Positions 1 to 8,518 of a DNA stretch of 64,000 bases are shown piece by piece. This DNA comes from Dysgonomonas mossii DSM 22836. Its GTDB lineage: Bacteria > Bacteroidota > Bacteroidia > Bacteroidales > Dysgonomonadaceae. The stretch's first letter is position 1; every line of letters begins with the position of its first letter. The notes under the pieces were generated by a model. That model was not told where the DNA came from, made no database searches, and saw only the letters and a list, made by a program, of their open reading frames with translations. The DNA is taken from assembly GCF_000213575.1 (NCBI RefSeq), contig NZ_GL892006.1, forward strand, positions 18,203 to 82,202, written 5' to 3'. The position numbers and the translations under genes were made by a program.

Positions 1-325
1 AGTTCAGAGAAACAATAAAAGCAAATATGCTTGTTATTAGTAAAAGAACTCTTGCTGTTTTTTGTCTTAGCATAATCCAAAAACCGATTGTAATCACACT
101 AAACAAAGGCACTAAATACACCACATGCGTGCTATATATCCACTCTTTATTCTTGGAAAAGATCTTAATAAAGTTGGTAGCCTTCGTTATCTTTTTTTGC
201 AAATCGGGCACATCCCACCCTACAATTTTAACACCCCACTTATCGAGCCAGGGAAGAAAGAAAGCTATAATAAAAAGTAGAGCAAAAATAAGCTCAAACG
301 ACAAATACCTGTTTTTCTTTTCCAT
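1..325 (-). CDS. Partial membrane protein of unknown function (C-terminus off the window)
   Basis: Read on the minus strand from an ATG at 325, an uninterrupted frame of 108 codons runs off the left edge. The product begins MEKKNRYLSFELIFALLF. It has a hydrophobic segment at about residues 9-25, a polar stretch of about 45 residues, then two further hydrophobic segments at about 68-82 and 90-106. I do not recognise a family. It starts 8 bases after the stop of the LuxR-type regulator, so the two are probably co-transcribed. The opposite strand also has an open frame here, but only this strand gives plausible membrane segments and a start fitted to the upstream gene. Confidence 0.6.
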   Translation of the reverse strand, partial: MEKKNRYLSFELIFALLFIIAFFLPWLDKWGVKIVGWDVPDLQKKITKATNFIKIFSKNKEWIYSTHVVYLVPLFSVITIGFWIMLRQKTARVLLLITSIFAFIVSLN

Positions 326-333
326 ACGATTCT

Positions 334-1212
334 CTATAATTCAATTTCATCGGCTGAAATATAGCCATGTGTTATACAATAGAAGATAAGTCCCGAAACT
401 GTTTTTATTCCCAGCTTAGCTGTTATATTTTTTCTGTGCGAAAGCACTGTATTCAGGCTTATATTCAATTTATCTGCCACCTCTTTATTTAAAAGCCCTA
501 ATGCTATGAGACGAAGGACATCCAGTTCCCGTTCAGACAGAGGCTGCCTCTTGTTATCACGGCTAATACGACCGCTAACAAAGAGTTCTTGCAGATCTTC
601 AATTCCAGATTCAGACAATTCGTCAATCATTGGTTTCAGCACCTTTTCTCTTATGCGATTATGCTTCTCCAGATCCTTCTGAAAGCTGTCTATTGTAAAT
701 ATAACAGCGTAACACATGTTTTCATTAAAGTTGCCTGATATATGCTTTATTATAATGCTCTTGAGATCGGTCAACAAGGCAAGGGGAGCATCTCCTTTTA
801 CCATTCCTTGCTCTATCTGAACCATTAGTTCCTCTTTAAATTCGGAGAACAGCCGACTGATGAGCTTCATTTGAGCATTGTTGGGGTCGCTCATACCGAC
901 GAAAGCTTTCAAATGCTTCTCAAAGTTGTATAACTGCCCATGAATCAGATATGTGTCTGTCTGCTTCAAATACTTAATGACAAGCTGGATATCAAATTTC
1001 TGAAGTTTCTTTTGAGGAAAATAATCTTCATTAAGAAAAGTATTCAGTATTACAAGAAAAAATTCAGTATTTACTCCAACCGAATCGCATATCTCGCCTA
1101 TACTTTTATCGCCAAGCCCGAGCTTGATCCCAAAGCGATTTACAACAGGTATCAGCTGATGATTATCCTCTATTACCTCCGATAAAATGGATGATGATTC
1201 TAAAAAAAGCAT
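334..1212 (-). CDS. LuxR-type transcriptional regulator with RIC/ScdA-like N-terminal region
   Basis: The 292-residue product ends in a clear LuxR/GerE helix-turn-helix (about 222-287; LSERELDVLRLIALGLLNKE, then NISLNTVLSHRKNI). The N-terminal part is neither a receiver nor a PAS domain. Residues 24-62 (NRFGIKLGLGDKSIGEICDS) follow the pattern of the ScdA_N/DUF542 segment of RIC iron-sulfur repair proteins, without its cysteine. Residues about 76-200 are helical with scattered His (91, 100, 157, 184) where RIC has its hemerythrin-like bundle. RIC proteins respond to NO and oxidative damage, so a redox- or NO-responsive role is possible but inferred. A TACTTTTG -7 box lies just upstream and a membrane protein gene follows 8 bases downstream. 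Confidence 0.8.
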   Translation of the reverse strand: MLFLESSSILSEVIEDNHQLIPVVNRFGIKLGLGDKSIGEICDSVGVNTEFFLVILNTFLNEDYFPQKKLQKFDIQLVIKYLKQTDTYLIHGQLYNFEKHLKAFVGMSDPNNAQMKLISRLFSEFKEELMVQIEQGMVKGDAPLALLTDLKSIIIKHISGNFNENMCYAVIFTIDSFQKDLEKHNRIREKVLKPMIDELSESGIEDLQELFVSGRISRDNKRQPLSERELDVLRLIALGLLNKEVADKLNISLNTVLSHRKNITAKLGIKTVSGLIFYCITHGYISADEIEL

Positions 1213-1240
1213 AACTTTAAGTTTTCATTTTTTCCGTAAA

Positions 1241-1248
1241 CAAAAGTA
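1241..1248 (-). promoter_or_regulatory. -7 box of the LuxR-type regulator gene
   Basis: The minus strand reads TACTTTTG, a full match to the Bacteroidetes -7 consensus TAnnTTTG, about 29 bases before the ATG at 1212. No clean TTTG -33 element lies at the usual 19-21 base distance. Confidence 0.5.
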
Positions 1249-1437
1249 CAGATTAATTCTGAAAACATATTTCTATTTTATAGCAGTAATTTTATATTAA
1301 ACCTATTATTACTCAATGCTTATAGATTTTAACAATAATCTGTTAAAAACAATCGATAGCAAATCTAGAGCTCTGTAATAAACAAATACGGAGGTCAATT
1401 GTTTAAATATTATATACAACGATAAAGAACACTATAT

Positions 1438-2112
1438 ATGAAAAAGATTTTATTCACGTGTATAATGCTCTCAGGACTGATATTCAGCCCTGTAAACGCA
1501 CAAAATATAAATAATAACAATCAAAAAACAAGAACTATGAAATTTGAATTACCAAAGTTGCCGTATGCAACAAATGCTCTAGAACCTGTAATTGGTCAAC
1601 AAACAATTGAATTACATTATGGTAAACACCTTCAGACTTATATTACAAATCTGAACAATCTGATTCAAGGTACTAAGTTTGAAAATGCAGACCTAGAAAC
1701 AATCGTAAAAGAAAGCGATGGAGCTATCTTTAACAATGCCGGCCAGACATTGAACCACAACATATATTTCCTTTCATTCAGCCCTAACGGTGGCGGAGAA
1801 CCTAAAGGTAAACTTGCCGAAGCGATCAATGCTGAGTGGGGATCTTTCGAAAACTTCAAGAAAGAATTTGTTACAGCCGGTACAGGTGTATTTGGTTCTG
1901 GATGGGTATGGCTTGCAAAAGATAATGCAGGAAAACTACAAATAACAAAAGAACCAAATGCTGGAAATCCTATTACAAAAGGATTAACTCCACTATTGGG
2001 CTTTGACGTGTGGGAACATGCATATTATCTAGACTACCAAAACCGTCGTGCAGACCATCTTGCCGAGCTTTGGAAGATTATCGACTGGAATGCAGTAGAA
2101 GCTCGCTATTAA
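1438..2112 (+). CDS. sodB: Superoxide dismutase, Fe/Mn (cambialistic type), possibly exported
   Basis: Converts superoxide to hydrogen peroxide and oxygen. Metal ligands fit His60, His107, Asp190 (GFDVWEHAYY) and His194. Gln103 in NNAGQTLNH is placed as in iron-type enzymes. The whole sequence closely resembles the cambialistic SODs known from Porphyromonas and Bacteroides. Unlike the usual cytoplasmic protein, the frame opens with a 33-residue extension resembling a signal peptide (MKKILFTCIMLSGLIFSPVN, then AQ) before the standard start MKFELPKLPYA at 1537. Either an exported enzyme or two translation starts is possible. The gene stands alone and ends in a strong terminator. Confidence 0.95.
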   Translation: MKKILFTCIMLSGLIFSPVNAQNINNNNQKTRTMKFELPKLPYATNALEPVIGQQTIELHYGKHLQTYITNLNNLIQGTKFENADLETIVKESDGAIFNNAGQTLNHNIYFLSFSPNGGGEPKGKLAEAINAEWGSFENFKKEFVTAGTGVFGSGWVWLAKDNAGKLQITKEPNAGNPITKGLTPLLGFDVWEHAYYLDYQNRRADHLAELWKIIDWNAVEARY

Positions 2113-2138
2113 TAAAAAACAGCATTTAGAGATCATAG

Positions 2139-2168
2139 AAAAGCTCCTTAGTAATAGGGAGCTTTTTT
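2139..2168 (+). terminator. Rho-independent terminator of sod
   Basis: AAAAGCTCC pairs with GGAGCTTTT around a 10-base loop and is followed by a T run, 27 bases after the sod stop codon. Confidence 0.85.
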
Positions 2169-2632
2169 TATATTCCATATCTTCATGTATCAATTGATAT
2201 ACTTTATTTCCTTCACAAACTCAAGAGCAACACTAATTTTTTAGTGCAACCCATTTGTATTGTTCCATTTTAAGGAAAGGCTCGAAATTAAAACTTAAAT
2301 CTCCGTATTCTAATAGGTAAATAGAAGAATACGGAGTCAAATTGAAAAGGTTGGAAAGTCTGACTATTATAGATATTCTTCTCAATTCCCACTTTGAATA
2401 ATTAATTTTTGAATAAATTATTTTGATGAGTAAGGGTACTACTGCGATCAGTTAATACATAGTATAGAATACCTGGAATTTCATTCTCCAATTTTTTAAT
2501 TATGCATAATATACACAATATCTAAGAATGAAATAGATAAATAGATTTATATCATTGTTTTGTTTTTTTACTCGTATAAGTTTCAGTTATTCTTTAAGCT
2601 CTAACAAGAAATAAAAGAACGGAAAATAATTC
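2169..2632. other. 464-base gap without a gene; one orphan hairpin
   Basis: AT-rich sequence with no open frame that looks coding on either strand. The only structure seen is a hairpin at 2301-2336, where CTCCGTATTC pairs with GAATACGGAG around a 16-base loop. It is too far from either neighbour to be an obvious terminator. Confidence 0.5.
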
Positions 2633-3022
2633 TCATTTTGGTATTTTTTCTTCTAGAACAAAGTTCCCGAACGAGTCATAATAAATACAAGTTTTATTTG
2701 CTGTATCTATCTCCCATTTATAAATACCTGTTTCTGCCGAATTTTCACAAAAAGTAAAGTAATTAGTCCGACCCTGTTGATGTGCTTTCAGATACTCTCT
2801 AAACTTATTAATATCAGCATCTGATATTACATGTAATTTTTCATATTCAGCCTCCGAGAAAACTGTGTGACCTTCATTGCCGATATATTCTGCATGACCA
2901 TCATTCACATAAATAGAATACCTTGATATCCCCATGGCAATAAGATCGCGGATATACTGAGGAAAATCAACACCACTCTTAACTTTAGAATGAGCGTCTT
3001 CTATTTCACGGAGTGTAAACAT
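2633..3022 (-). CDS. DUF1398 family protein (YbcV-like)
   Basis: I place the start at the ATG at 3022, giving 129 residues beginning MFTLREIEDAHSKVKSGVD. The frame can be extended to a TTG at 3052, but that adds only an unconserved ten-residue leader. The pattern AHSKVKSG-DFP near the N-terminus and the overall length match DUF1398, a small soluble family that includes E. coli YbcV and is often labelled a phage envelope protein without good reason. Its function is unknown. It stands alone between the sod terminator and the shared hairpin that ends cydAB. Confidence 0.75.
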   Translation of the reverse strand: MFTLREIEDAHSKVKSGVDFPQYIRDLIAMGISRYSIYVNDGHAEYIGNEGHTVFSEAEYEKLHVISDADINKFREYLKAHQQGRTNYFTFCENSAETGIYKWEIDTANKTCIYYDSFGNFVLEEKIPK

Positions 3023-3266
3023 ATTCACTATTTGATTCGATATTATAAACAAAATAATCAGATCAAATGTTCATTCAACCTAATATTTACGAATAGTTAT
3101 AAGTATCTGAATATTTACACATTTTAGACAAATTGAATATTTTGATAAAATATTCAATAGATTGATAGAAAATTGAAAATATAATTTCAATTTTAAGATA
3201 AATAAAATATATACAAGACTACAAATTCTCTTTTCAATAAGACTAATTCTTCAGGTTTATTAAAAA

Positions 3267-3303
3267 TAAAATGGATGCCATTTATATAATGACATCCATT
3301 TTA
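3267..3303 (-). terminator. Terminator of the cydAB operon
   Basis: AAAATGGATG and CATCCATTTT pair, with an inner CATT/AATG stem across one mismatch. On the minus strand the hairpin is followed by a T-rich run, and it sits 23 bases past the cydB stop codon. Confidence 0.8.
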
Positions 3304-3325
3304 TCTATGTTATATCTATACAATA

Positions 3326-4471
3326 TTAATACACGTGTCCATCGTCTTTGAAATCTTTGACATCGAATTTTTTCTTTTCTAAGGAGTTCCAAGCATAGAT
3401 AATATATCCTAATACAAATGGAACAAATAAAGAAACTACACTCATCACGGTAAGAGTAAACTCACTCGATGAAGAATTTTCGATAGTCAGAGAACTCTGA
3501 AGATCGGTAGAAGATGGATAATAAGCAGTATTGTTGAACCCTGTAATAAGTAACAACATACATACTGTAAGTACTGTACCCACTCCAGTAAACCAAATAC
3601 CGGAATGATATTCCTTACTTAATAATGTTTTACCAATACCAAACAATACCAGCAAAACCCCAACAAGGAATACAATTCCTACGATCGGCATTTCTAACAT
3701 GTTTAAGAAGTATTTGTATTGTACAAGTTCCACTACTTTTGTCACAGGATCTACAGCATAACCTTTTGCTAAGAACGTCCATATAACAAATGCAAGGAAG
3801 AATACAACAAAAGGAATAGCATTAAGTAGTAAATATTTTCTGGAACGACTTACTAATGTCGCATCTTGAAGACGGTTGATGAAGAACAAGCACGCCAATG
3901 TGCGGGCAAGAAAAAATACTGTTAATCCAAGCAACCAACAACGAGGATCAGCAAGAGCTTCTAGTCCGTGCCATTCACTCCCCCAACGGCTGATAACAGG
4001 ATTCAAAACGTCTGTCATATTTCCTTTATTGACAGTAAAGTCTGATCCTGTAAAGAATGTAGCTAATGCCGCACCTACAAGAAAAGTACCTAATAGTCCG
4101 TTGCAAAACAAGAACCATCTGTAAGTATTACGCCCAAACACATTGCCTGGTTTCGACTGAAATTCGTATGATACAGCCTGCAGTACGAAGCAAAACAAAA
4201 TAGCCATCCATACCCAATATGCACCACCAAAGCTGGTAGAGTAAAACAATGGAAAGGACGCAAATAATGCACCTCCAAATGTCACAAGGGTAGTAAAGGT
4301 ATATTCCCATTTACGGCCTAATGCATTTACCAATATCATGCGTTCCTTTTCGTCTTTAGCTAATGAGAAAAGCATCGACTGTCCACCCTGAACAAATAAG
4401 AGGAATGCGAATATCCCCCCGATCAGGCATATAAGGAACCACCAATAATGTTGTAAAAATGAATAATCCAT
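3326..4471 (-). CDS. cydB: Cytochrome bd ubiquinol oxidase subunit II
   Basis: 381 residues, close to the usual length of about 380, with eight or nine hydrophobic segments. It opens MDYSFLQHYWWFLICLIGG and has the early FLLFVQGGQSMLF segment that corresponds to the DGFDLG region of enterobacterial CydB. Together with CydA it forms the inner-membrane quinol oxidase that reduces oxygen to water with high affinity and resists NO. It begins 33 bases after the cydA stop and is clearly in the same transcript, which ends at the hairpin just downstream. No small third subunit (cydX) was seen next to it. Confidence 0.95.
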   Translation of the reverse strand: MDYSFLQHYWWFLICLIGGIFAFLLFVQGGQSMLFSLAKDEKERMILVNALGRKWEYTFTTLVTFGGALFASFPLFYSTSFGGAYWVWMAILFCFVLQAVSYEFQSKPGNVFGRNTYRWFLFCNGLLGTFLVGAALATFFTGSDFTVNKGNMTDVLNPVISRWGSEWHGLEALADPRCWLLGLTVFFLARTLACLFFINRLQDATLVSRSRKYLLLNAIPFVVFFLAFVIWTFLAKGYAVDPVTKVVELVQYKYFLNMLEMPIVGIVFLVGVLLVLFGIGKTLLSKEYHSGIWFTGVGTVLTVCMLLLITGFNNTAYYPSSTDLQSSLTIENSSSSEFTLTVMSVVSLFVPFVLGYIIYAWNSLEKKKFDVKDFKDDGHVY

Positions 4472-4504
4472 AGTTATATCTTTTTTTAGTTAAAAAATCA
4501 AGTT

Positions 4505-6064
4505 TTAGTGTGAGTCTGCCGGTCCTTTTTTAATCTGGTTCAGCATAATACGTATCTCTGCAATAAGTAGTGCCGTAAACAATGCCAAGAACAAACAGAA
4601 GGTTATCACTACAGATTGAGTAGATACCGCAGATACTGCAGCTTGCAGAGGAAGCACATCTTGTATAGCCCAAGGCTGACGACCCACTTCGGCAACGAGC
4701 CATCCGGCCTGACTTGCGACATATACTAATGGTATAGTCCAAACGCAGATCCACAAAAGCCACTTTTTCTGATCAAGATCTTTTCTTCGATAAGCAAAGA
4801 ATGTCATAACCATGAACAATAGAATGAAATATCCACCCAGGTAAACCATAATATGGAAACTCCAATACACGGTTTTAGATAAGTTAGGAACTAACTGCTC
4901 GGGGCTATTAAGATAGCCATATCCGAAATAGGCAAAGTTAGCTTTCAATGTTTCTTTATATTGTGCTGCCGAAGCATCATCTCCATCTTTCTTGGCCTTC
5001 TTATAGTCTGCCAATGCCTGTATGGCAGCTTTACCTTTAGATTGCATTTCGGCAAAAGACAAGGCTGTTGTTCCATCCGGTTTTGGATAACCTCCATCTA
5101 TGATATCTTTGATACCCGGCACAAATGCTTCCGTATCATAGAATGCAATTAGAGAGAGTGCACCCGGAAGTTTAATTGGAGGGAATAAGAACGCATCTTC
5201 GCCATCATTGAATGATTTTTTAGAAGGATTCGGAATACCAAAAAGGACAAGCCCTTCGTTTGTCCCCCCTTCATAGAGTCCTTCCATTACAGCCAATTTC
5301 ATCGGTTGTTTCTCTGCCACTTGTACAGCCGAACCGTGACCTGTGTAAATAGTAAGTAAAGATGCTATAAGTCCGAAAACAGTAGCAACCTTCATACTTT
5401 GTTGAGCAAATTCTGTATCTCTTTTCTTAAGCATATACCATGCAGCTATACCCATCACAAATACAGCCCCCAAAATCCAACTGGAAAGTACTGTATGGAG
5501 GAACTTGTTTATAGCTACGGGTGACAATGCCACAGCCCAAAAGTCAATCATTTCGTTACGAGTTGTATCCGGATTAAATTCCATACCAATAGGGAATTGC
5601 ATCCATGCATTAGCCACTAATATCCACACAGCCGAAAGGGTTGCACCTGTAACAGTTAACCAAGTAGCTGCCAAGTGAGCTTTTTTGCTAACACGTTTCC
5701 ATCCAAAAAACATGATGGAAATAAATGTTGCTTCCATAAAGAATGCAACGATCGCTTCAATTGCCAATGGTGCGCCAAAAATATCTCCTACAAACCAGCT
5801 GTAGTTTGACCAATTGGTACCAAACTGAAACTCCATGATAATTCCTGTAGCAACTCCGATTGCAAAGTTGATACCAAAAATAACCATCCAAAATTTCGCA
5901 GTTTTTTTCCACTGTTCATTGCCTGTACGTACATACATTGTCTCCATGATTGCCATAATGACCCCCAGACCCAATGTCAAAGGAACAAACAACCAGTGAT
6001 ACATTGCTGTCATAGCAAACTGGCCTCTAGACCAATCTATTAACGATGCATTTAGTAGTTCCAT
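4505..6064 (-). CDS. cydA: Cytochrome bd ubiquinol oxidase subunit I
   Basis: 519 residues, the standard size, with the characteristic opening LIDWSRGQFAMTAMYHWLFV, whose His23 matches the conserved N-terminal heme ligand, and the signature GWLVAEVGRQPW near residue 455-465. The extended periplasmic loop at about 255-385, before the segment YWSFHIMVYLGG, is the quinol-binding Q-loop region. Subunit I carries hemes b558, b595 and d. Many Bacteroidales have a small DUF4492 gene upstream. Here the 180 bases upstream hold only an 11-codon remnant-like frame, so that gene is absent. Alanine dehydrogenase lies upstream in the same direction. Confidence 0.97.
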   Translation of the reverse strand: MELLNASLIDWSRGQFAMTAMYHWLFVPLTLGLGVIMAIMETMYVRTGNEQWKKTAKFWMVIFGINFAIGVATGIIMEFQFGTNWSNYSWFVGDIFGAPLAIEAIVAFFMEATFISIMFFGWKRVSKKAHLAATWLTVTGATLSAVWILVANAWMQFPIGMEFNPDTTRNEMIDFWAVALSPVAINKFLHTVLSSWILGAVFVMGIAAWYMLKKRDTEFAQQSMKVATVFGLIASLLTIYTGHGSAVQVAEKQPMKLAVMEGLYEGGTNEGLVLFGIPNPSKKSFNDGEDAFLFPPIKLPGALSLIAFYDTEAFVPGIKDIIDGGYPKPDGTTALSFAEMQSKGKAAIQALADYKKAKKDGDDASAAQYKETLKANFAYFGYGYLNSPEQLVPNLSKTVYWSFHIMVYLGGYFILLFMVMTFFAYRRKDLDQKKWLLWICVWTIPLVYVASQAGWLVAEVGRQPWAIQDVLPLQAAVSAVSTQSVVITFCLFLALFTALLIAEIRIMLNQIKKGPADSH

Positions 6065-6244
6065 AAATAATAATTTTATATTAGTAAATATATGAGGATT
6101 TTATTTTACTCGTTCATTGTGGATATCTTACTCAACTCTCTACTTACAGAATCAGCCTTCCTTTGGTTATTATCAAATTGAGACCTCTAAAAAGTTAGGA
6201 AAATTTGAATTTAGACATCCGCTCTATCATGTCTGTTTATTTTA

Positions 6245-7351
6245 TTAAAATTGAAACTCTTTATATTCTAGTCCGAAGTTTTGCGCAACGGCCTTATATA
6301 CAACGTCTCCTTTTACAATATTCAATCCTTTGCGTAAATCTTTATGCTCGCGGCATGCTCCCTCCCAACCCATATTAGCCAGATTTAATGCATACGGCAA
6401 AGTAGCATTCGTCAAAGCTAACGTAGAAGTCATCGGAACAGCTCCCGGTATATTGGCAACACAGTAATGCACTACATCATCAATAACAAACACAGGATCT
6501 AAATGCGTTGTTGGTTTTGATGTCTCAAAACAGCCACCTTGGTCGATAGCCACATCCACCATAACGGTTCCCGGCTGCATATCTTTGAGCATTGCCCTCG
6601 ATATTACCTGAGGAGCCTTATCGCCTGCAATAAGCACAGCACCCACTATAAGGTCGGCATCTTTTATCAGCTCTTTTATTGTATGCGTATCAGAATATCT
6701 TGTTGTAACGTTGGCCGGCATAATATCGCTCAAGTAGCGAAGACGCGGAAGGCTCTTATCCAAAATGGTTACTTTTGCACCTATTCCGGCAGCTATCTTA
6801 GCCGACTGAGCACCTACAATACCACCACCGATTACAATTACATGCGCAGGTTTCACACCCGGAACACCTCCAAGCAAGACTCCTTTTCCCAAATGCGGTT
6901 TTTCGAGGAAGCGAGCTCCTTCTTGAATCGCCATACGTCCGGCCACTTCACTCATTGGTATAAGTAACGGCAACGAGCGATCGGGCAACTCAACGGTTTC
7001 GTATGCTATACAGATAGCTTTGCTCTTTATCATAGCTTCTGTTAGCTCAAGACTCGATGCAAAATGGAAATACGTAAACACTATTTGATTTTCGCGAATA
7101 AGATGATACTCTTGCGGGATAGGTTCCTTAACCTTCACAATCATATCCGAAATGGCATAAATTTCTTCTGCCGTAGTTAATATTTTAGCGCCGGAAGCTG
7201 TGTAATCAGTATCATTGATTCCGCTGCCAAGTCCGGCTCCGGTTTCTATACATACTTCATGTCCACAGACAACCAACTCATGCACACCTGCCGGGGTAAT
7301 GGCAACGCGATTTTCAAATGCTTTCAGCTCTTTAGGAATACCAATTTTCAT
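6245..7351 (-). CDS. ald: Alanine dehydrogenase
   Basis: 368 residues, matching the family length. The N-terminal MKIGIPKELKAFENRVAITP is the AlaDH/PNT signature and the nucleotide-binding motif is GGGIVGAQSA at about residues 173-182. The conserved pattern HYCVANIPGAVP near residue 300 supports alanine dehydrogenase over the transhydrogenase alpha subunit, as do the full two-domain length and lack of membrane segments. It interconverts L-alanine and pyruvate plus ammonium with NAD, in the cytoplasm. It starts 38 bases after the DUF3467 gene and probably shares its transcript. Confidence 0.95.
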   Translation of the reverse strand: MKIGIPKELKAFENRVAITPAGVHELVVCGHEVCIETGAGLGSGINDTDYTASGAKILTTAEEIYAISDMIVKVKEPIPQEYHLIRENQIVFTYFHFASSLELTEAMIKSKAICIAYETVELPDRSLPLLIPMSEVAGRMAIQEGARFLEKPHLGKGVLLGGVPGVKPAHVIVIGGGIVGAQSAKIAAGIGAKVTILDKSLPRLRYLSDIMPANVTTRYSDTHTIKELIKDADLIVGAVLIAGDKAPQVISRAMLKDMQPGTVMVDVAIDQGGCFETSKPTTHLDPVFVIDDVVHYCVANIPGAVPMTSTLALTNATLPYALNLANMGWEGACREHKDLRKGLNIVKGDVVYKAVAQNFGLEYKEFQF

Positions 7352-7389
7352 TTCTCTTGCTTTTTGTATTTATTTATAAAATACCTGAT

Positions 7390-7701
7390 TTAAGCTTCTC
7401 CAATAGGACCGTTTATCGGTGGCAAAAAACCTGCCGAATTATCAACTTGTATGGATCCATTTTGAGATTCAAATCGGTTAATGTTTTCATTCAGAGCATA
7501 CAACAAGCGTTTCGCATGTTCAGGGGTAATTACTATTCTCGATTGTACTTTGGCTTTGGGCATACCGGGCAAAATACGTACAAAATCGATAACAAATTCT
7601 GATGACGAATGGGCTATAATAGCCAGATTAGAATATATGCCTTGTGCAATATCATCCGGCAGTTCTATTTGAATTTGATTGTTCTGATCGTTGTTCTCCA
7701 T
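7390..7701 (-). CDS. DUF3467 family protein
   Basis: 103 residues. The core IQIELPDDIAQGIYSNLAII followed by SEFVIDFVRILPGMPKAKV and ITPEHAKRLLYALNENI is diagnostic of DUF3467, a small cytoplasmic family nearly universal in Bacteroidetes. Its function is unknown. It lies directly upstream of ald (38 bases). A promoter-like pair, TTTG and TTCCTTTG spaced by 19 bases, lies about 43-75 bases upstream. Confidence 0.85.
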   Translation of the reverse strand: MENNDQNNQIQIELPDDIAQGIYSNLAIIAHSSSEFVIDFVRILPGMPKAKVQSRIVITPEHAKRLLYALNENINRFESQNGSIQVDNSAGFLPPINGPIGEA

Positions 7702-7743
7702 AATTTAATTAGATTGTTTTTTTAGTCTATAACCCTTCATATA

Positions 7744-7774
7744 CAAAGGAAATTAAATATCATAAAATAACAAA
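7744..7774 (-). promoter_or_regulatory. Promoter of DUF3467-ald
   Basis: On the minus strand TTTG (7774-7771) is followed after 19 bases by TTCCTTTG (7751-7744), one mismatch from TAnnTTTG. The spacing is right for the Bacteroidetes -33/-7 pair. Confidence 0.5.
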
Positions 7775-7822
7775 ATATAACATCAACATTTTTATAATAT
7801 AAATACTCTCTTTTGTGCCCAT

Positions 7823-8251
7823 TTAAGAGGCCTTGAGATTATTATTATCTTTTTCTTCGTTATCAAGTGTTAACAGAACCTTCTCTTTCTTTTTTTTCTT
7901 GCTTAAAACCACTATTTGAGAAACAGTACCGATAAAACCTAACCCCAACATCACGAATTGCATTGTCTGATTATTTTTAAATACAACTAATGTAGTAAGA
8001 ATTATCATAGTCCACATAATACCGATGGATATAAGCAAACCTTTTGTACTAAAGCCATTATTAACACGCCTGATATATGGTCCTGTTATCTTATGATCTA
8101 GCAATTTCTGATGAAGACGAGGCGAGCTCTTAGCAAATAAGACGCCGGTAAGGAGGATAAATGGTGTGGTTGGAAGTCCCGGAGTTACTATTCCCAATAG
8201 TCCAAGGCCTAATGAGATTAAGCCTAATATTATAAATAAATATTTTTTCAT
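7823..8251 (-). CDS. DUF454 family inner-membrane protein (YbaN-like)
   Basis: 142 residues. The stretch LGLLGIVTPGLPTTPFILL, then FAKSSPRLHQKLLDH and GPYI, is the DUF454/YbaN signature. Four hydrophobic segments are visible (about 3-20, 25-42, 73-92, 97-116), and the tail is lysine-rich and charged. In E. coli YbaN is an inner-membrane protein of unknown function. It is followed at a distance of 121 bases by the DUF3467 gene, which has its own promoter, so it is probably a single transcription unit. Confidence 0.85.
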   Translation of the reverse strand: MKKYLFIILGLISLGLGLLGIVTPGLPTTPFILLTGVLFAKSSPRLHQKLLDHKITGPYIRRVNNGFSTKGLLISIGIMWTMIILTTLVVFKNNQTMQFVMLGLGFIGTVSQIVVLSKKKKKEKVLLTLDNEEKDNNNLKAS

Positions 8252-8491
8252 TTCCTATTATTGCGTATCGGTTCAGATAATGTATCCAAGCCAAAAACAA
8301 AGAAAGGAAAAAAGTATGAATAAATAAAATATAATTACCCTTATTAGTCTAGTGGTAATCGTTTAACAGGACAGAAATACTCTGAGCCTATCAAAAATGA
8401 TCAAAGATAAAATGCACTTCTTGCTGACTCTTAGTATTATCAAAAAAAAGAATAAAATTAAAATGAGAACTTCTGTATAACTTAAATTTAC

Positions 8492-8499
8492 TACTTTTG
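8492..8499 (+). promoter_or_regulatory. -7 box of the PfkB kinase gene
   Basis: TACTTTTG, a full match to TAnnTTTG, 19 bases before the ATG, implying a very short leader. Confidence 0.55.
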
Positions 8500-8518
8500 C
8501 ATTTCAAAAAAATAAGTA

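Noticed and set aside
27..389. Plus-strand frame of 120 codons at the left edge
   Set aside because: It lies opposite the partial membrane gene and the end of the LuxR gene, and its product shows no recognisable domain.
6065..6244. Small DUF4492 gene expected upstream of cydA
   Set aside because: Only an 11-codon open stretch exists on the minus strand, with no matching hydrophobic product.
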